From Clostridiisalibacter paucivorans DSM 22131 (GTDB lineage: Bacteria; Bacillota; Clostridia; Tissierellales; Clostridiisalibacteraceae), in contig NZ_JHVL01000040.1 of the NCBI RefSeq assembly GCF_000620125.1, positions 1 through 32,220 of the forward strand: 32,220 bases of DNA. The letters are read 5' to 3'. The notes under the pieces are model-generated. The model had not been told where the DNA came from and searched no databases. It was given only the letters and a program-made list of their open reading frames with translations. This document shows positions 8,517-15,876 of the stretch, piece by piece (within the stretch, counting starts at the first letter, position 1; each line of letters begins with the position of its first letter). The position numbers and the translations under genes were made by a program.

Positions 8517-8786
8517 ATGTATATAGGAAAAATAATAGGAGTGGTTGTATCTACCACTAAAGATCAGGGACTTGTAGGAAAAAAACTTTTAATAGTACAA
8601 CCAATAGATACTAAAAACAATCCCATAGGAAATTGTGAAGTAGCCATAGATTCCGTAGGGGCAGGTGCTGGAGAAGTTGTACTGGTAGCTACTGGGAGTT
8701 CTGCAAGGCAGATTTTCAATGATGAAAAATCTCCAATAGATAGATCAATAGTGGCTATAATTGATAACATTGAAGTTACTCAATAA
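8517..8786 (+). CDS. pduN: microcompartment vertex protein (EutN/CcmL family)
   Basis: This 89-residue protein would form the pentamers that close the vertices of the shell. It matches the EutN/CcmL family from end to end: MYIGKIIGVVVSTTKDQGLVGKKLLIVQPID, VAIDSVGAGAGEVVLVATGSSAR and DRSIVAIIDNIEV. It starts 13 bases after the flavoprotein gene, with AAAGGTGGG upstream. pduO begins 13 bases after its stop. Losing vertices leaves shells open in other systems, so this single copy should be essential for closed compartments. Confidence 0.95.
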   Translation: MYIGKIIGVVVSTTKDQGLVGKKLLIVQPIDTKNNPIGNCEVAIDSVGAGAGEVVLVATGSSARQIFNDEKSPIDRSIVAIIDNIEVTQ

Positions 8787-8799
8787 AGGAAGTGATATT

Positions 8800-9786
8800 T
8801 TGGGAAGGATATATACCAAAACTGGTGACAGAGGAGACACTGGTTTGTTTGGAGGTAGTAGAGTTAATAAGGACAACCTAAAAGTTGAGTGCTATGGAAC
8901 AGTAGATGAAGCCAATTCTATGATTGGAGTAGCGTATTCGCTAGTAAAGAATAGAGAAATAAAAGATGAATTGAGAGAAATACAGAAGAGATTATTTATT
9001 GTGGGAGCTGAAATTGCCAGTGATGCCAATGGTGTAGAAAAACTTACCGATAAAATATCTCAGAGAGATGTAGAGTTATTGGAAGAGACTATAGATATAC
9101 ACACAGCAGAGGTTGAACCGCAAGATGGTTTTGTAATACCTGGGGGAGCCGTTTCAGCATCGACGCTGCACATGGCTAGGACCGTAGTTAGGAGAGCAGA
9201 GAGGCTCGTAGTTTCCCTGGATAATCAGGTTGAAATCAATAGCAATATAAAAAAATATTTAAATAGATTATCTGATGTATTATTCATAATGGCAAGGGTA
9301 GAGGAAAAATATAACTTTATTCAAGAAGTAAAATCAAGGGTACTAGATAGACTTAAAGATAATACAATAGAATGGAATTTGAGCTTGAAACTTAGCAAAA
9401 AGATGGCAGAGGCAGCAGAGAGAAAGGCAATAGAAATAGGAGTGCCTGTGGTATTTACTGTGATGGATGCAGGAGGAAATATAGTATTAGTTCATAGGAT
9501 GGAAGACTCTTTGTTGGCAAGCCTAGATATATCTATGAATAAGGCATATACATCGTTGTCTCTAAAAATGTCCACTGATAAAGTTGCCAATATAGTAAAA
9601 GAAGACAGTAATTTATATGGCATACAGTGGAGTAATAAAGGCAGAATAGTTCCCTTTGGTGGAGGTTATCCATTGAAGCACAAAGGAAAAATTATTGGGG
9701 GAATAGGCGTAAGTGGCGGCACAGTTGAACAGGATGTTAAGGTAGCATTAAATGCATTAAAGGTATTTGAGATTGAAAGGAGTTAA
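8800..9786 (+). CDS. pduO: ATP:cob(I)alamin adenosyltransferase with GlcG/HbpS-like domain
   Basis: PduO makes adenosylcobalamin, the cofactor of PduCDE. The N-terminal domain (residues ~1-185) is the PduO-type adenosyltransferase: RIYTKTGDRGDTGLFGGSRV, CYGTVDEANSMIG, FVIPGGAVSASTLHMARTVVRRAER and NRLSDVLFIMAR. The C-terminal domain (~195-328) is of the GlcG/HbpS (DUF336) type: MAEAAERKAIEIGVPVVFTVMDAGGN, MNKAYTS and GGGYPLKHKGKIIGGIGVSGGTVEQD. The TTG at 8800 is chosen because AGGAAGTG lies about 6 bases upstream and the protein then begins at the conserved GRIYTKTGD. An earlier in-frame TTG at 8761 would overlap pduN. Confidence 0.94.
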   Translation: MGRIYTKTGDRGDTGLFGGSRVNKDNLKVECYGTVDEANSMIGVAYSLVKNREIKDELREIQKRLFIVGAEIASDANGVEKLTDKISQRDVELLEETIDIHTAEVEPQDGFVIPGGAVSASTLHMARTVVRRAERLVVSLDNQVEINSNIKKYLNRLSDVLFIMARVEEKYNFIQEVKSRVLDRLKDNTIEWNLSLKLSKKMAEAAERKAIEIGVPVVFTVMDAGGNIVLVHRMEDSLLASLDISMNKAYTSLSLKMSTDKVANIVKEDSNLYGIQWSNKGRIVPFGGGYPLKHKGKIIGGIGVSGGTVEQDVKVALNALKVFEIERS

Positions 9787-9791
9787 TAATT

Positions 9792-11198
9792 ATGGCTATA
9801 GATACAATGGATATAGAAAAAGTAGTAAAGGCAGTTTTGGAAAAAATGGATACCGAAGGTCATTCTATAGAAGGACAAAGTCCCCAAAATGGTATATTTT
9901 CAGATATGGATATGGCCATAGAAGCAGCATGGAAAGCTCAAAAGAGATTTTTTAAAGAATATAATTTGGAAGATAGAAGTAGAATTATAAAGGCTATGAG
10001 GGAAGATCTCATGGAAAATGTAGAGCTCTTGGCAAGATTGGGAGTAGATGACAGTGGAATGGGAAGATATGAGGATAAACTAGTAAAAAACAAACTTACA
10101 ATAGAAAAAACTCCTGGAGTGGAAGATTTAAAGGCAGAGGCATATACAGGGGATTCAGGTATTGCATTGATAGAGCTTTCTCCATATGGAGTAATAGGAG
10201 CAATAACACCTTCAACTAATCCATCAGAGACAGTAATATGTAATAGTATAGGGATGATAGCAGCAGGAAATTCAGTAGTATTTAGTCCCCATCCTGGTGC
10301 TAAAAATATATCAATGAAAACCATAGAAATAATAAACAATGCTATCAAAAGAGCAGGAGGACCAGATAATCTAGTAGTTACAGTGGACAATCCAAGTATT
10401 GAGAATGCCCAAAAGATGATGACCCATGAAAAGGTGAAGATGATTGTGGCCACAGGAGGTCCAGGAGTAGTTAAATCAGCAATGTCTAAGGGGAAAAAGG
10501 CCATAGGAGCTGGGGCAGGTAACCCACCAGCATTGGTAGATGAAACTGCTGATATAGAAAAGGCTGCAAGAGATATAATAGCAGGATGTAGTTTTGATAA
10601 TAATTTACCCTGTATTGCAGAAAAAGAGGTAATAGTAGTAGATAGTGTGGCAGATTATCTAATATTTTCAATGAACAAAGAAAATGTATATCATCTAGAG
10701 AATAGGGCAGATATAGATAGATTGGTAAAGATAGTATTCGATGAACAAGGAAGACTAAATAGAAAATATGTTGGAAAAGACGCCAAGTTTATATTAAATT
10801 CAGCAGGGATAAAATGTGAAGAAGATGTTAGGGCGGTAATAATGGAGGTAGAAAAAGATCATCCTTTTGTATTAGAAGAATTAATGATGCCAATATTGCC
10901 CATAGTTAGAGTAAAAGACGTTGAAGAAGGGATTAACTTAGCAGTAGCAGTGGAGCAAGGCAATAGACATACTGCTATCATGCATTCTAAAAATATAGAT
11001 AACTTAACAAGATTTGCTAGAGAAGTAGAAACAACCATATTTGTAAAAAATGCACCTTCATTTGCAGGGCTTGGATATGGTGGAGAAGGGTATGCCACAT
11101 TTACTATAGCAGGTCCTACAGGAGAAGGATTAACTTCAGCTAGAAGTTTTGCGAGAAAGAGAAAATGCTCATTGGTAGGAGGATTTTCTATTAAATAA
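9792..11198 (+). CDS. pduP: CoA-acylating propionaldehyde dehydrogenase
   Basis: PduP oxidises propionaldehyde (or 3-hydroxypropionaldehyde) with NAD and CoA to the acyl-CoA, which PduL then uses. The 468 residues match the family. Features seen: an N-terminal amphipathic helix MDIEKVVKAVLEKMDTEG resembling the known PduP encapsulation peptide; the Rossmann region GVIGAITPSTNPSETVICNSIGMIAAGN; VATGGPGVV; GAGAGNPPALVDETADIEKAA; and the catalytic Cys274 in NNLPCIAEKE. AAAGGAG lies 8 bases before the ATG. It is the last gene before a strong terminator, so the main operon probably ends here. Confidence 0.96.
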   Translation: MAIDTMDIEKVVKAVLEKMDTEGHSIEGQSPQNGIFSDMDMAIEAAWKAQKRFFKEYNLEDRSRIIKAMREDLMENVELLARLGVDDSGMGRYEDKLVKNKLTIEKTPGVEDLKAEAYTGDSGIALIELSPYGVIGAITPSTNPSETVICNSIGMIAAGNSVVFSPHPGAKNISMKTIEIINNAIKRAGGPDNLVVTVDNPSIENAQKMMTHEKVKMIVATGGPGVVKSAMSKGKKAIGAGAGNPPALVDETADIEKAARDIIAGCSFDNNLPCIAEKEVIVVDSVADYLIFSMNKENVYHLENRADIDRLVKIVFDEQGRLNRKYVGKDAKFILNSAGIKCEEDVRAVIMEVEKDHPFVLEELMMPILPIVRVKDVEEGINLAVAVEQGNRHTAIMHSKNIDNLTRFAREVETTIFVKNAPSFAGLGYGGEGYATFTIAGPTGEGLTSARSFARKRKCSLVGGFSIK

Positions 11199-11220
11199 AA
11201 GGGACAATATTGTCCCTTTT
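11197..11220 (+). terminator. intrinsic terminator after pduP
   Basis: A perfect palindrome of 24 bases with arms AAAAGGGACA and TGTCCCTTTT starts at the pduP stop codon and ends in a T-run. It is symmetrical enough to work in both directions. It separates pduCDEGHKJL-eutJ-flavoprotein-pduNOP from the membrane protein and pduT. Confidence 0.85.
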
Positions 11221-11288
11221 ACAAAGGAAATCGATTGCAATAAAATATACACTCAAAAACAACAAATAATAAAATAGGAGGGATGGAA

Positions 11289-12125
11289 ATGGATGTACAA
11301 CTGATTTTTGCTGCATTTGGAGGAGGTATATTGGGAGCAGCATTAGGTGCATTACCAGCATTTATATTTACAGGATTTGTAGGACTAATAGGTATAGCAG
11401 TGATAGCAGCTGGAGGCTCGGCGGCCATATTGAATGATGTAACCTTTGGCACATTATTAGGACCTCATATTGCCTTTGCAGGAGGAGTAGCTGCAGCGGC
11501 ATTCGCAGGAAATAAAAGAGAACATTTAGAGACGGGACTAGATATAATAACATCATTGAATAAATGTAAAGACCCCATGGTGTTGTTAGTGGGAGGCTTT
11601 TTCGGTATCATAGGATTTGTATTAAATAATCTATTTGTAAATATGAATATACCTACAGATACAGTGGCATTAACTGTGTTTGTATCTGGAGTAATAGCTA
11701 GAATATTATTTGGACAAACAGGTGTCTTTGGTAAATTCAATAATATTGATGGACAGAAGAGGACAATAGCACCAGATTCTAACAGTATAGTGATGGACAT
11801 AATAATAGGATTAGGATTTGGACTAGTTGTATCATATTTGATAATATTGACAGAAATCACTACTTTAGGATTTTGTATAAGTGCGGCATCATTAATATTT
11901 GTTCAAATGGGATTTGAGGCTCCAACTACACATCATATAACTATGGTTGCAGGGTATGCGGCTATGGCGACAGGAAATATGCTCATTGGTGCATTGGCGG
12001 CAGTTATAGCTAGTATATTGGGAGATTTAATAGGTAGAACAGTGAATAGTCATTGTGATACACATATTGATCCCCCTGCTACTACCATATTTATATGTAG
12101 CCTTGTAATCTTTATAGTATTTTAG
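11289..12125 (+). CDS. polytopic membrane protein of unknown function in the pdu locus
   Basis: This 278-residue protein is very hydrophobic, with about eight or nine predicted membrane segments that are rich in Gly and Ala. I do not recognise the family. Polar motifs inside or between the helices stand out: GPHIAFAGG, GFFGIIGF, GFEAPTTHHITMVAGYAAMATGN and, near the C-terminus, DTHIDPPATTIF with His and Asp. Such charged motifs in a membrane protein suggest a transporter or channel. Its place between pduP and pduT, with terminators on both sides, makes a diol or glycerol permease a reasonable guess, since no PduF-like facilitator is seen here. The ATG at 11289 is preferred because AGGAGGG ends 6 bases before it; the ATG at 11283 abuts that site. 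Confidence 0.7.
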   Translation: MDVQLIFAAFGGGILGAALGALPAFIFTGFVGLIGIAVIAAGGSAAILNDVTFGTLLGPHIAFAGGVAAAAFAGNKREHLETGLDIITSLNKCKDPMVLLVGGFFGIIGFVLNNLFVNMNIPTDTVALTVFVSGVIARILFGQTGVFGKFNNIDGQKRTIAPDSNSIVMDIIIGLGFGLVVSYLIILTEITTLGFCISAASLIFVQMGFEAPTTHHITMVAGYAAMATGNMLIGALAAVIASILGDLIGRTVNSHCDTHIDPPATTIFICSLVIFIVF

Positions 12126-12131
12126 TAATTA

Positions 12132-12167
12132 GAATAAGATATGCTTCCATTGAGGCATATCTTATTC
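12132..12167 (+). terminator. hairpin terminator after the membrane protein
   Basis: A perfect 13-bp stem, GAATAAGATATGC with GCATATCTTATTC, encloses a 10-base loop. There is no clean T-run after it, so termination may be weak or the hairpin may protect the 3' end of the mRNA. Confidence 0.6.
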
Positions 12168-12230
12168 CTATGATAAAATAGTTTCTAGTATATTTAAATT
12201 TTAAATAATTGAGTAAAGTGGTGATGTGGT

Positions 12231-12776
12231 TTGAATAGATCTTTGGGATTGATAGAGTTATCTAGTATATCCAAGGGTATAGCTATATTAGATGATATTA
12301 TTAAAAAAGTGGAAGTGGAGGTACTAACGGCCAGGTCTATATGTCCAGGAAAGTATATGATTTTAGTACAGGGCAATACTAGTTCTACAAAAATAGCAGT
12401 AAATACAGCAAATGAATTGGGACAAAAGTCTATATTAAAGAGTGAAGTAATAAATAATCTTAATGCCCATGTGTTTTCTGTAATAAAGGGAAAGATAACA
12501 CCTAAAAATATAAATGCCCTGGGAGTTGTAGAGACCAGAAATGTTATTTCTTCTATATTAATAGCAGATATGGTATGTGATTCATCAGATGTGGAACTTA
12601 TAAAGATAAGACTGGGAAATGGCATAGGAGGGAAAGGGTTATTAGCTTTTACAGGAGATGTATCATCGGTGAAAAATGCTGTAGAATATTGTAAACGTAA
12701 AGATGAATTATATAAAGGAGTTATAGATTACCAGATGATAAATTATCCCAGTATAACCACTATAAATAGTATATAA
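12231..12776 (+). CDS. pduT: tandem-BMC shell protein with Fe-S site (PduT)
   Basis: This 181-residue protein has two BMC domains in tandem (residues ~1-90 and ~95-170) and would form pseudohexameric trimers. The first begins SLGLIELSSISKGIAILDDI and the second ALGVVETRNVISSILIADMV. Cys38 in the SICPGK motif is at the position reported to bind a 4Fe-4S cluster at the trimer axis of Salmonella PduT, and GNGIGGKGLLAFTGDVSSVKNAV matches the second domain. This suggests electron passage across the shell, although pduS, its usual partner, is not in the window. The start is TTG at 12231; no other start gives an intact first domain, and the ribosome binding site is weak (GTGGTGATG). Confidence 0.88.
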   Translation: MNRSLGLIELSSISKGIAILDDIIKKVEVEVLTARSICPGKYMILVQGNTSSTKIAVNTANELGQKSILKSEVINNLNAHVFSVIKGKITPKNINALGVVETRNVISSILIADMVCDSSDVELIKIRLGNGIGGKGLLAFTGDVSSVKNAVEYCKRKDELYKGVIDYQMINYPSITTINSI

Positions 12777-12826
12777 ATACTTATTATATAACAAAAGATT
12801 ATTACTTAAAAAAGGAGAGGGTTTCT

Positions 12827-13863
12827 GTGAATAATGGGAAATCTAATTTAAGTTTAGAGAATATAAAGATACAAGATGTAATTGATGTGGAATTTTTACA
12901 AAAGATACAAGATGATTTTGCAGCAGCAGTGGGGGTAGCAAGTATTACCGTGGATTTAGAAGGAAACCATGTAACTAACCCTAGTAACTTTACAGAATTC
13001 TGTGATATAGTACATTCAACTAAAATAGGCCATAGTCGATGTGCAGCATGTGATAAAAAAGGTGGAGAAGAAGCTGTAAATACAGGCAGACCAGTTATAC
13101 ATGAGTGTCATGCAGGACTGATTGATTTTGCTGCACCAATAATACTTGAAGGCAAGTTAATCGGAACAATCCTTGGGGGGCAAGTATTGGCAGATTTTCA
13201 AGGAAAAAAAAATATAGAGAAATAGCCTTGGAGATTGGGGTAGATGCATCAAGCCTCATAGATGCTTCAAAGAGAGTTAAGAGGGTATCCAAGGATCAAA
13301 TTCGTGCTGCGGCTGAAGTATTATATTCTTTAGCCAATAATATGGCAAAGGATTGGTATAATCGATATAAATTAAAGGATGCTGCAGATACATTAAATGA
13401 GAGTTTAAGTCAAATTGCAGCTACTATGGAAGAGTTGGCAGCATCGGCACAAGAGTTGACTAATACTCAAGATAGTCTAAATAAAGAGATTGATAATGTC
13501 AATGATATGTCTGAACAAATTAGCCAAGTGCTAGAGTTTATCAAAAAAATAGCCGATGAAACTCAAATGCTAGGTTTAAATGCTGCTATTGAAGCCGCTA
13601 GAGCTGGAAATGCAGGGCTAGGGTTTGGAGTCGTTGCAGAAGAAATAAGAAATTTATCTAGTCAGTCTAAAGAAACTGTTGGTGAGATAAGGTCTTTTAT
13701 TGAGAATATTCAATCTTCAGTAAAAAATACTGTGAAAATGGGAGATAATACTGCATTAGTTACAGAACAACAGGCAGCAGCCGTACAGCAAGTAACTGCA
13801 AGCATAGAGGAGATAACAGCTCTATCGGAAAATTTAAATGAACTTGCTAAAGGGGATAATTAA
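12827..13863 (+). pseudogene. PocR-domain soluble chemoreceptor-like protein, split by a frameshift
   Basis: Two adjacent frames encode one protein of about 345 residues. The first part (from GTG 12827, with AAAAGGAGAGGG upstream) is a PocR sensor domain: VEFLQKIQDDFAAAVGVASITVD, CDIVHSTKIGHSRCAACDKKGG, HECHAGLIDFAAPI and LGGQVLADF. It runs into stop codon TAG at 13223-13225. The second part, in the -1 frame, continues directly with [16 protein letters not shown], the expected end of the PocR domain, and then a short methyl-accepting signalling domain with the hairpin tip [20 protein letters not shown]. The change falls at a run of nine A (13204-13212); ten A would restore one reading frame. 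No membrane helix or HAMP domain is present. PocR domains are linked to propanediol sensing in enteric bacteria, which fits the neighbouring pdu genes. It may be a mutation, an assembly error or expressed by slippage. Confidence 0.8.
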
Positions 13864-13892
13864 TCTGGATTTTTGAATGTTCAAAAAGTTTC

Positions 13893-13921
13893 TTGACTTA
13901 TATTTTCTAAGCTGTTATAAT
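13893..13921 (+). promoter_or_regulatory. sigma-A-type promoter of the attenuation leader
   Basis: TTGACT at 13893-13898 and TATAAT at 13916-13921 are separated by exactly 17 bases. A start of transcription near 13928 would put the leader peptide's ribosome binding site at the very start of the message. A small inverted repeat (TTTTTGAA/TTCAAAAA, 13870-13887) just upstream may end the preceding transcript. Confidence 0.8.
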
Positions 13922-13952
13922 ACCTATAAATCATTTCGAAGGAGAATAAAGA

Positions 13953-14009
13953 ATGAATACTTTACTGAATATATATACACAATTCTTTTTTAATAGCCAA
14001 TTTAGATAG
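13953..14009 (+). CDS. 18-residue leader peptide
   Basis: A small reading frame encodes MNTLLNIYTQFFFNSQFR. GAAGGAGAA lies just upstream with good spacing, and it sits about 25 bases downstream of the predicted transcription start. Four of 18 codons are Phe, three of them consecutive (13983-13991), and the stop codon overlaps the first pairing segment of the downstream RNA structure. This is the expected layout of an attenuation leader in which ribosome position decides folding. The peptide itself need have no function. It does not match a leader peptide that I can name. Confidence 0.65.
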   Translation: MNTLLNIYTQFFFNSQFR

Positions 14010-14199
14010 GGTTTGTACCTATGCCTAATTAGACATAGATATAAACCCTAAAAGATTAACAAAATTGTTTTTTAGGGTTTATATCTATGTTGGCGTATAT
14101 TTAATAAATATGTGTATCTATATTTGAGTAATATTTTTTATATATTAATATATATGTGAATTGAAGCCACATAGATCAAAATGGTCTGTGTGGCTTTTT
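14008..14199 (+). promoter_or_regulatory. attenuator with alternative stems in front of the ABC importer
   Basis: Segment 1 (14008-14023, AGGGTTTGTACCTATG) can pair with segment 2 (14034-14049, CATAGATATAAACCCT) with one G-U and one mismatch. Segment 2, extended to 14033-14053, can instead pair perfectly over 21 bp with segment 3 (14070-14090). Segment 3, extended as ATCTATGTTGGC (14083-14094), can pair with GCCACATAGAT (14166-14176), which is the 5' arm of the terminator. So 1:2 frees 3 to block the terminator, while 2:3 allows it. A ribosome at the leader stop would cover segment 1 and favour termination; one stalled at the Phe codons would not. The direction of control is inferred. No T-box or known riboswitch core was recognised. 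Confidence 0.7.
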
Positions 14200-14204
14200 A
14201 TTTT
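14164..14204 (+). terminator. regulated intrinsic terminator
   Basis: AAGCCACATAGAT pairs with GTCTGTGTGGCTT (with two G-U pairs) around a short loop and is followed by TTTTTATTTT. It lies 31 bases before the ATG of the permease gene, too close to serve a gene upstream, and shares its 5' arm with an alternative pairing partner. It is therefore most likely the off-switch of the leader. Confidence 0.8.
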
Positions 14205-14234
14205 GCAAAAAATATAAGAAGGGAGCAATAGTAT

Positions 14235-15137
14235 ATGGATGCAGTAATAGGTGTTATGATTCAAAGCTTAATATTAGGAGTCATGGTATTGGGAGTATAT
14301 ATAAGCTATAGTATTTTAGATTTTCCTGATATGTCGGCAGATGGAAGTTTTGCATTGGGAGGTGCCATTGTAGCGGTAGTGTTGGGATATGGTATATCTC
14401 CAATAGTCGCAACTATATTGGCAATATTAGCAGGGCTCTTGGCAGGACTTTTGACAGGGATACTCCATGTGAAGGCCAGAATATCTAATCTTTTGTCGGG
14501 AATTTTGGTTATGGGTATTTTATATTCACTAAACTTAAGGATTATGGGAAAGGCCAATATACCTTTGTTTAATGAGAGGCATGTCTTTACAATTATAGAT
14601 AACCCATTGATATTTTCCATAGTAATGATAGTTTTAGTAAAATTAAGTTTAGATACATTTTTAAATACAGGACTGGGATATACATTGAAGGCTGTTGGAG
14701 ATAATGCCCAGATGGTAAAGTCTTTAGGTATAGAAATAGGTAAGGTAAAGATATTTGGATTGATGATTTCCAATGGATTGATAAGTTTATCAGGGGCAAT
14801 TATGGCACAATATCAAGGATTTGCAGATGCATCCATGGGGATAGGGACATTGGTATTGGGTATTGCATCTATCATAGTAGGGCAAGTAATATTACAAGGG
14901 ATAAATAAGATAAAGGAAAGTAGTAAGATTTTATTGGGTACTATTGTATATCAAATTACTATATATTTAGCCATGAATATGGGATTAGGTGCTACAGATT
15001 TAAAGATGATTACATCTGTAGTAATAATACTATTTTTGGCATCTGGACAATTTAGACAGAAGATATCATTAAAAAGACGATCTGTAAGGGGGTGGTTAAA
15101 TGTTAAAAGTGGAAAGTCTATCAAAGAGATTTCATAA
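14235..15137 (+). CDS. ABC importer permease (TrpY-like)
   Basis: This 300-residue membrane protein belongs to the branched-chain/sugar-type permease superfamily found beside ABC_sub_bind binding proteins. About eight or nine membrane helices are visible. Typical segments are ILDFPDMSADGSFALGGAIVAV, ARISNLLSGILVMGILYSLNLRIMG, GYTLKAVGDNAQMVKSLGI (the cytoplasmic loop that contacts the ATPase) and ASIIVGQVILQG. It is the first gene after the attenuator, with GAAGGGAG upstream. The last 38 bases overlap the ATPase gene. The nearest named systems are the TrpXYZ tryptophan importers, but the substrate cannot be read from the sequence; the Phe-rich leader peptide makes an aromatic amino acid worth testing. 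Confidence 0.85.
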   Translation: MDAVIGVMIQSLILGVMVLGVYISYSILDFPDMSADGSFALGGAIVAVVLGYGISPIVATILAILAGLLAGLLTGILHVKARISNLLSGILVMGILYSLNLRIMGKANIPLFNERHVFTIIDNPLIFSIVMIVLVKLSLDTFLNTGLGYTLKAVGDNAQMVKSLGIEIGKVKIFGLMISNGLISLSGAIMAQYQGFADASMGIGTLVLGIASIIVGQVILQGINKIKESSKILLGTIVYQITIYLAMNMGLGATDLKMITSVVIILFLASGQFRQKISLKRRSVRGWLNVKSGKSIKEIS

Positions 15138-15855
15138 TCCCTATGGTAAAGATAATATAATATTTTCCAATCTGTCATTAGAGATTAATAAAGGAGATTT
15201 TGTAAGTATTATAGGGAGCAATGGAGCTGGGAAGTCCACATTACTCAACATAATATCGGGGATCATAGAGCCTTCTTTAGGTAGAATAAGCTTAAAAGAT
15301 GAAATACTTACTGATATGCCCCAGCATAAGAGAACTCAAATATTGAGTAGGGTATTTCAGTCACCAGATATGGGCGCCTGTCCTTCGATGACAGTAAGGG
15401 AAAATCTGTCCATGGCATTAAATAAAGGAAGATTATTAAATTTGAGGAGATGTCTTAGACATAGTGATGAATATTTGGAAGGGATATTAGATGGTGTACC
15501 ATTAAACTTAAAAAGATATATGGATGTAGAAGTTAGATATCTTTCTGGAGGACAAAAACAGGCATTATCATTGGTTATGGCAACTATATCATCACCTAAT
15601 ATATTGCTTTTAGATGAACATACAGCTGCCTTGGATCCTAAGACCTCAAATGAAATTATGGATTTGACTGAGAGGATAGTCAATGAAAGAAATATAACAA
15701 CACTCATGGTTACCCATAATTTAAAACATGCATTAGAATATGGAAACAGGCTAATAATGCTTCATAATGGAGAGATTATATTAGATGCCTATGAAGAAGA
15801 AAAGAGAAAAATAACTATAGAAGATATATTGTCAAAATTTGAATATGCAGTATAA
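15100..15855 (+). CDS. ABC importer ATPase (TrpZ-like)
   Basis: This 251-residue ATPase drives the importer formed with the upstream permease and downstream binding protein. It has the Walker A motif GSNGAGKST, the Q-loop RVFQSPDMG, the signature LSGGQKQALSL, the Walker B NILLLDEHTAALDP (His replaces the more usual Pro after the catalytic Glu, as is common in this subfamily) and the H-loop VTHNL. The ATG has GGGGGTGG about 7 bases upstream and lies inside the permease gene, so translation is probably coupled. It has no membrane segment. Confidence 0.93.
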   Translation: MLKVESLSKRFHNPYGKDNIIFSNLSLEINKGDFVSIIGSNGAGKSTLLNIISGIIEPSLGRISLKDEILTDMPQHKRTQILSRVFQSPDMGACPSMTVRENLSMALNKGRLLNLRRCLRHSDEYLEGILDGVPLNLKRYMDVEVRYLSGGQKQALSLVMATISSPNILLLDEHTAALDPKTSNEIMDLTERIVNERNITTLMVTHNLKHALEYGNRLIMLHNGEIILDAYEEEKRKITIEDILSKFEYAV

Positions 15856-15876
15856 ATTAAAAGGGAGATGATAAAG

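Noticed and set aside
14033-14090. Large hairpin considered as a miniature transposable element
   Set aside because: There is no target duplication or terminal repeat, and its arms take part in a coherent attenuator with flanking segments.
13928-14200. T-box or known riboswitch for the ABC importer
   Set aside because: No T-box antiterminator core (GGTGG-type) or recognisable riboswitch core was seen; the leader peptide with alternative stems explains the structure better.
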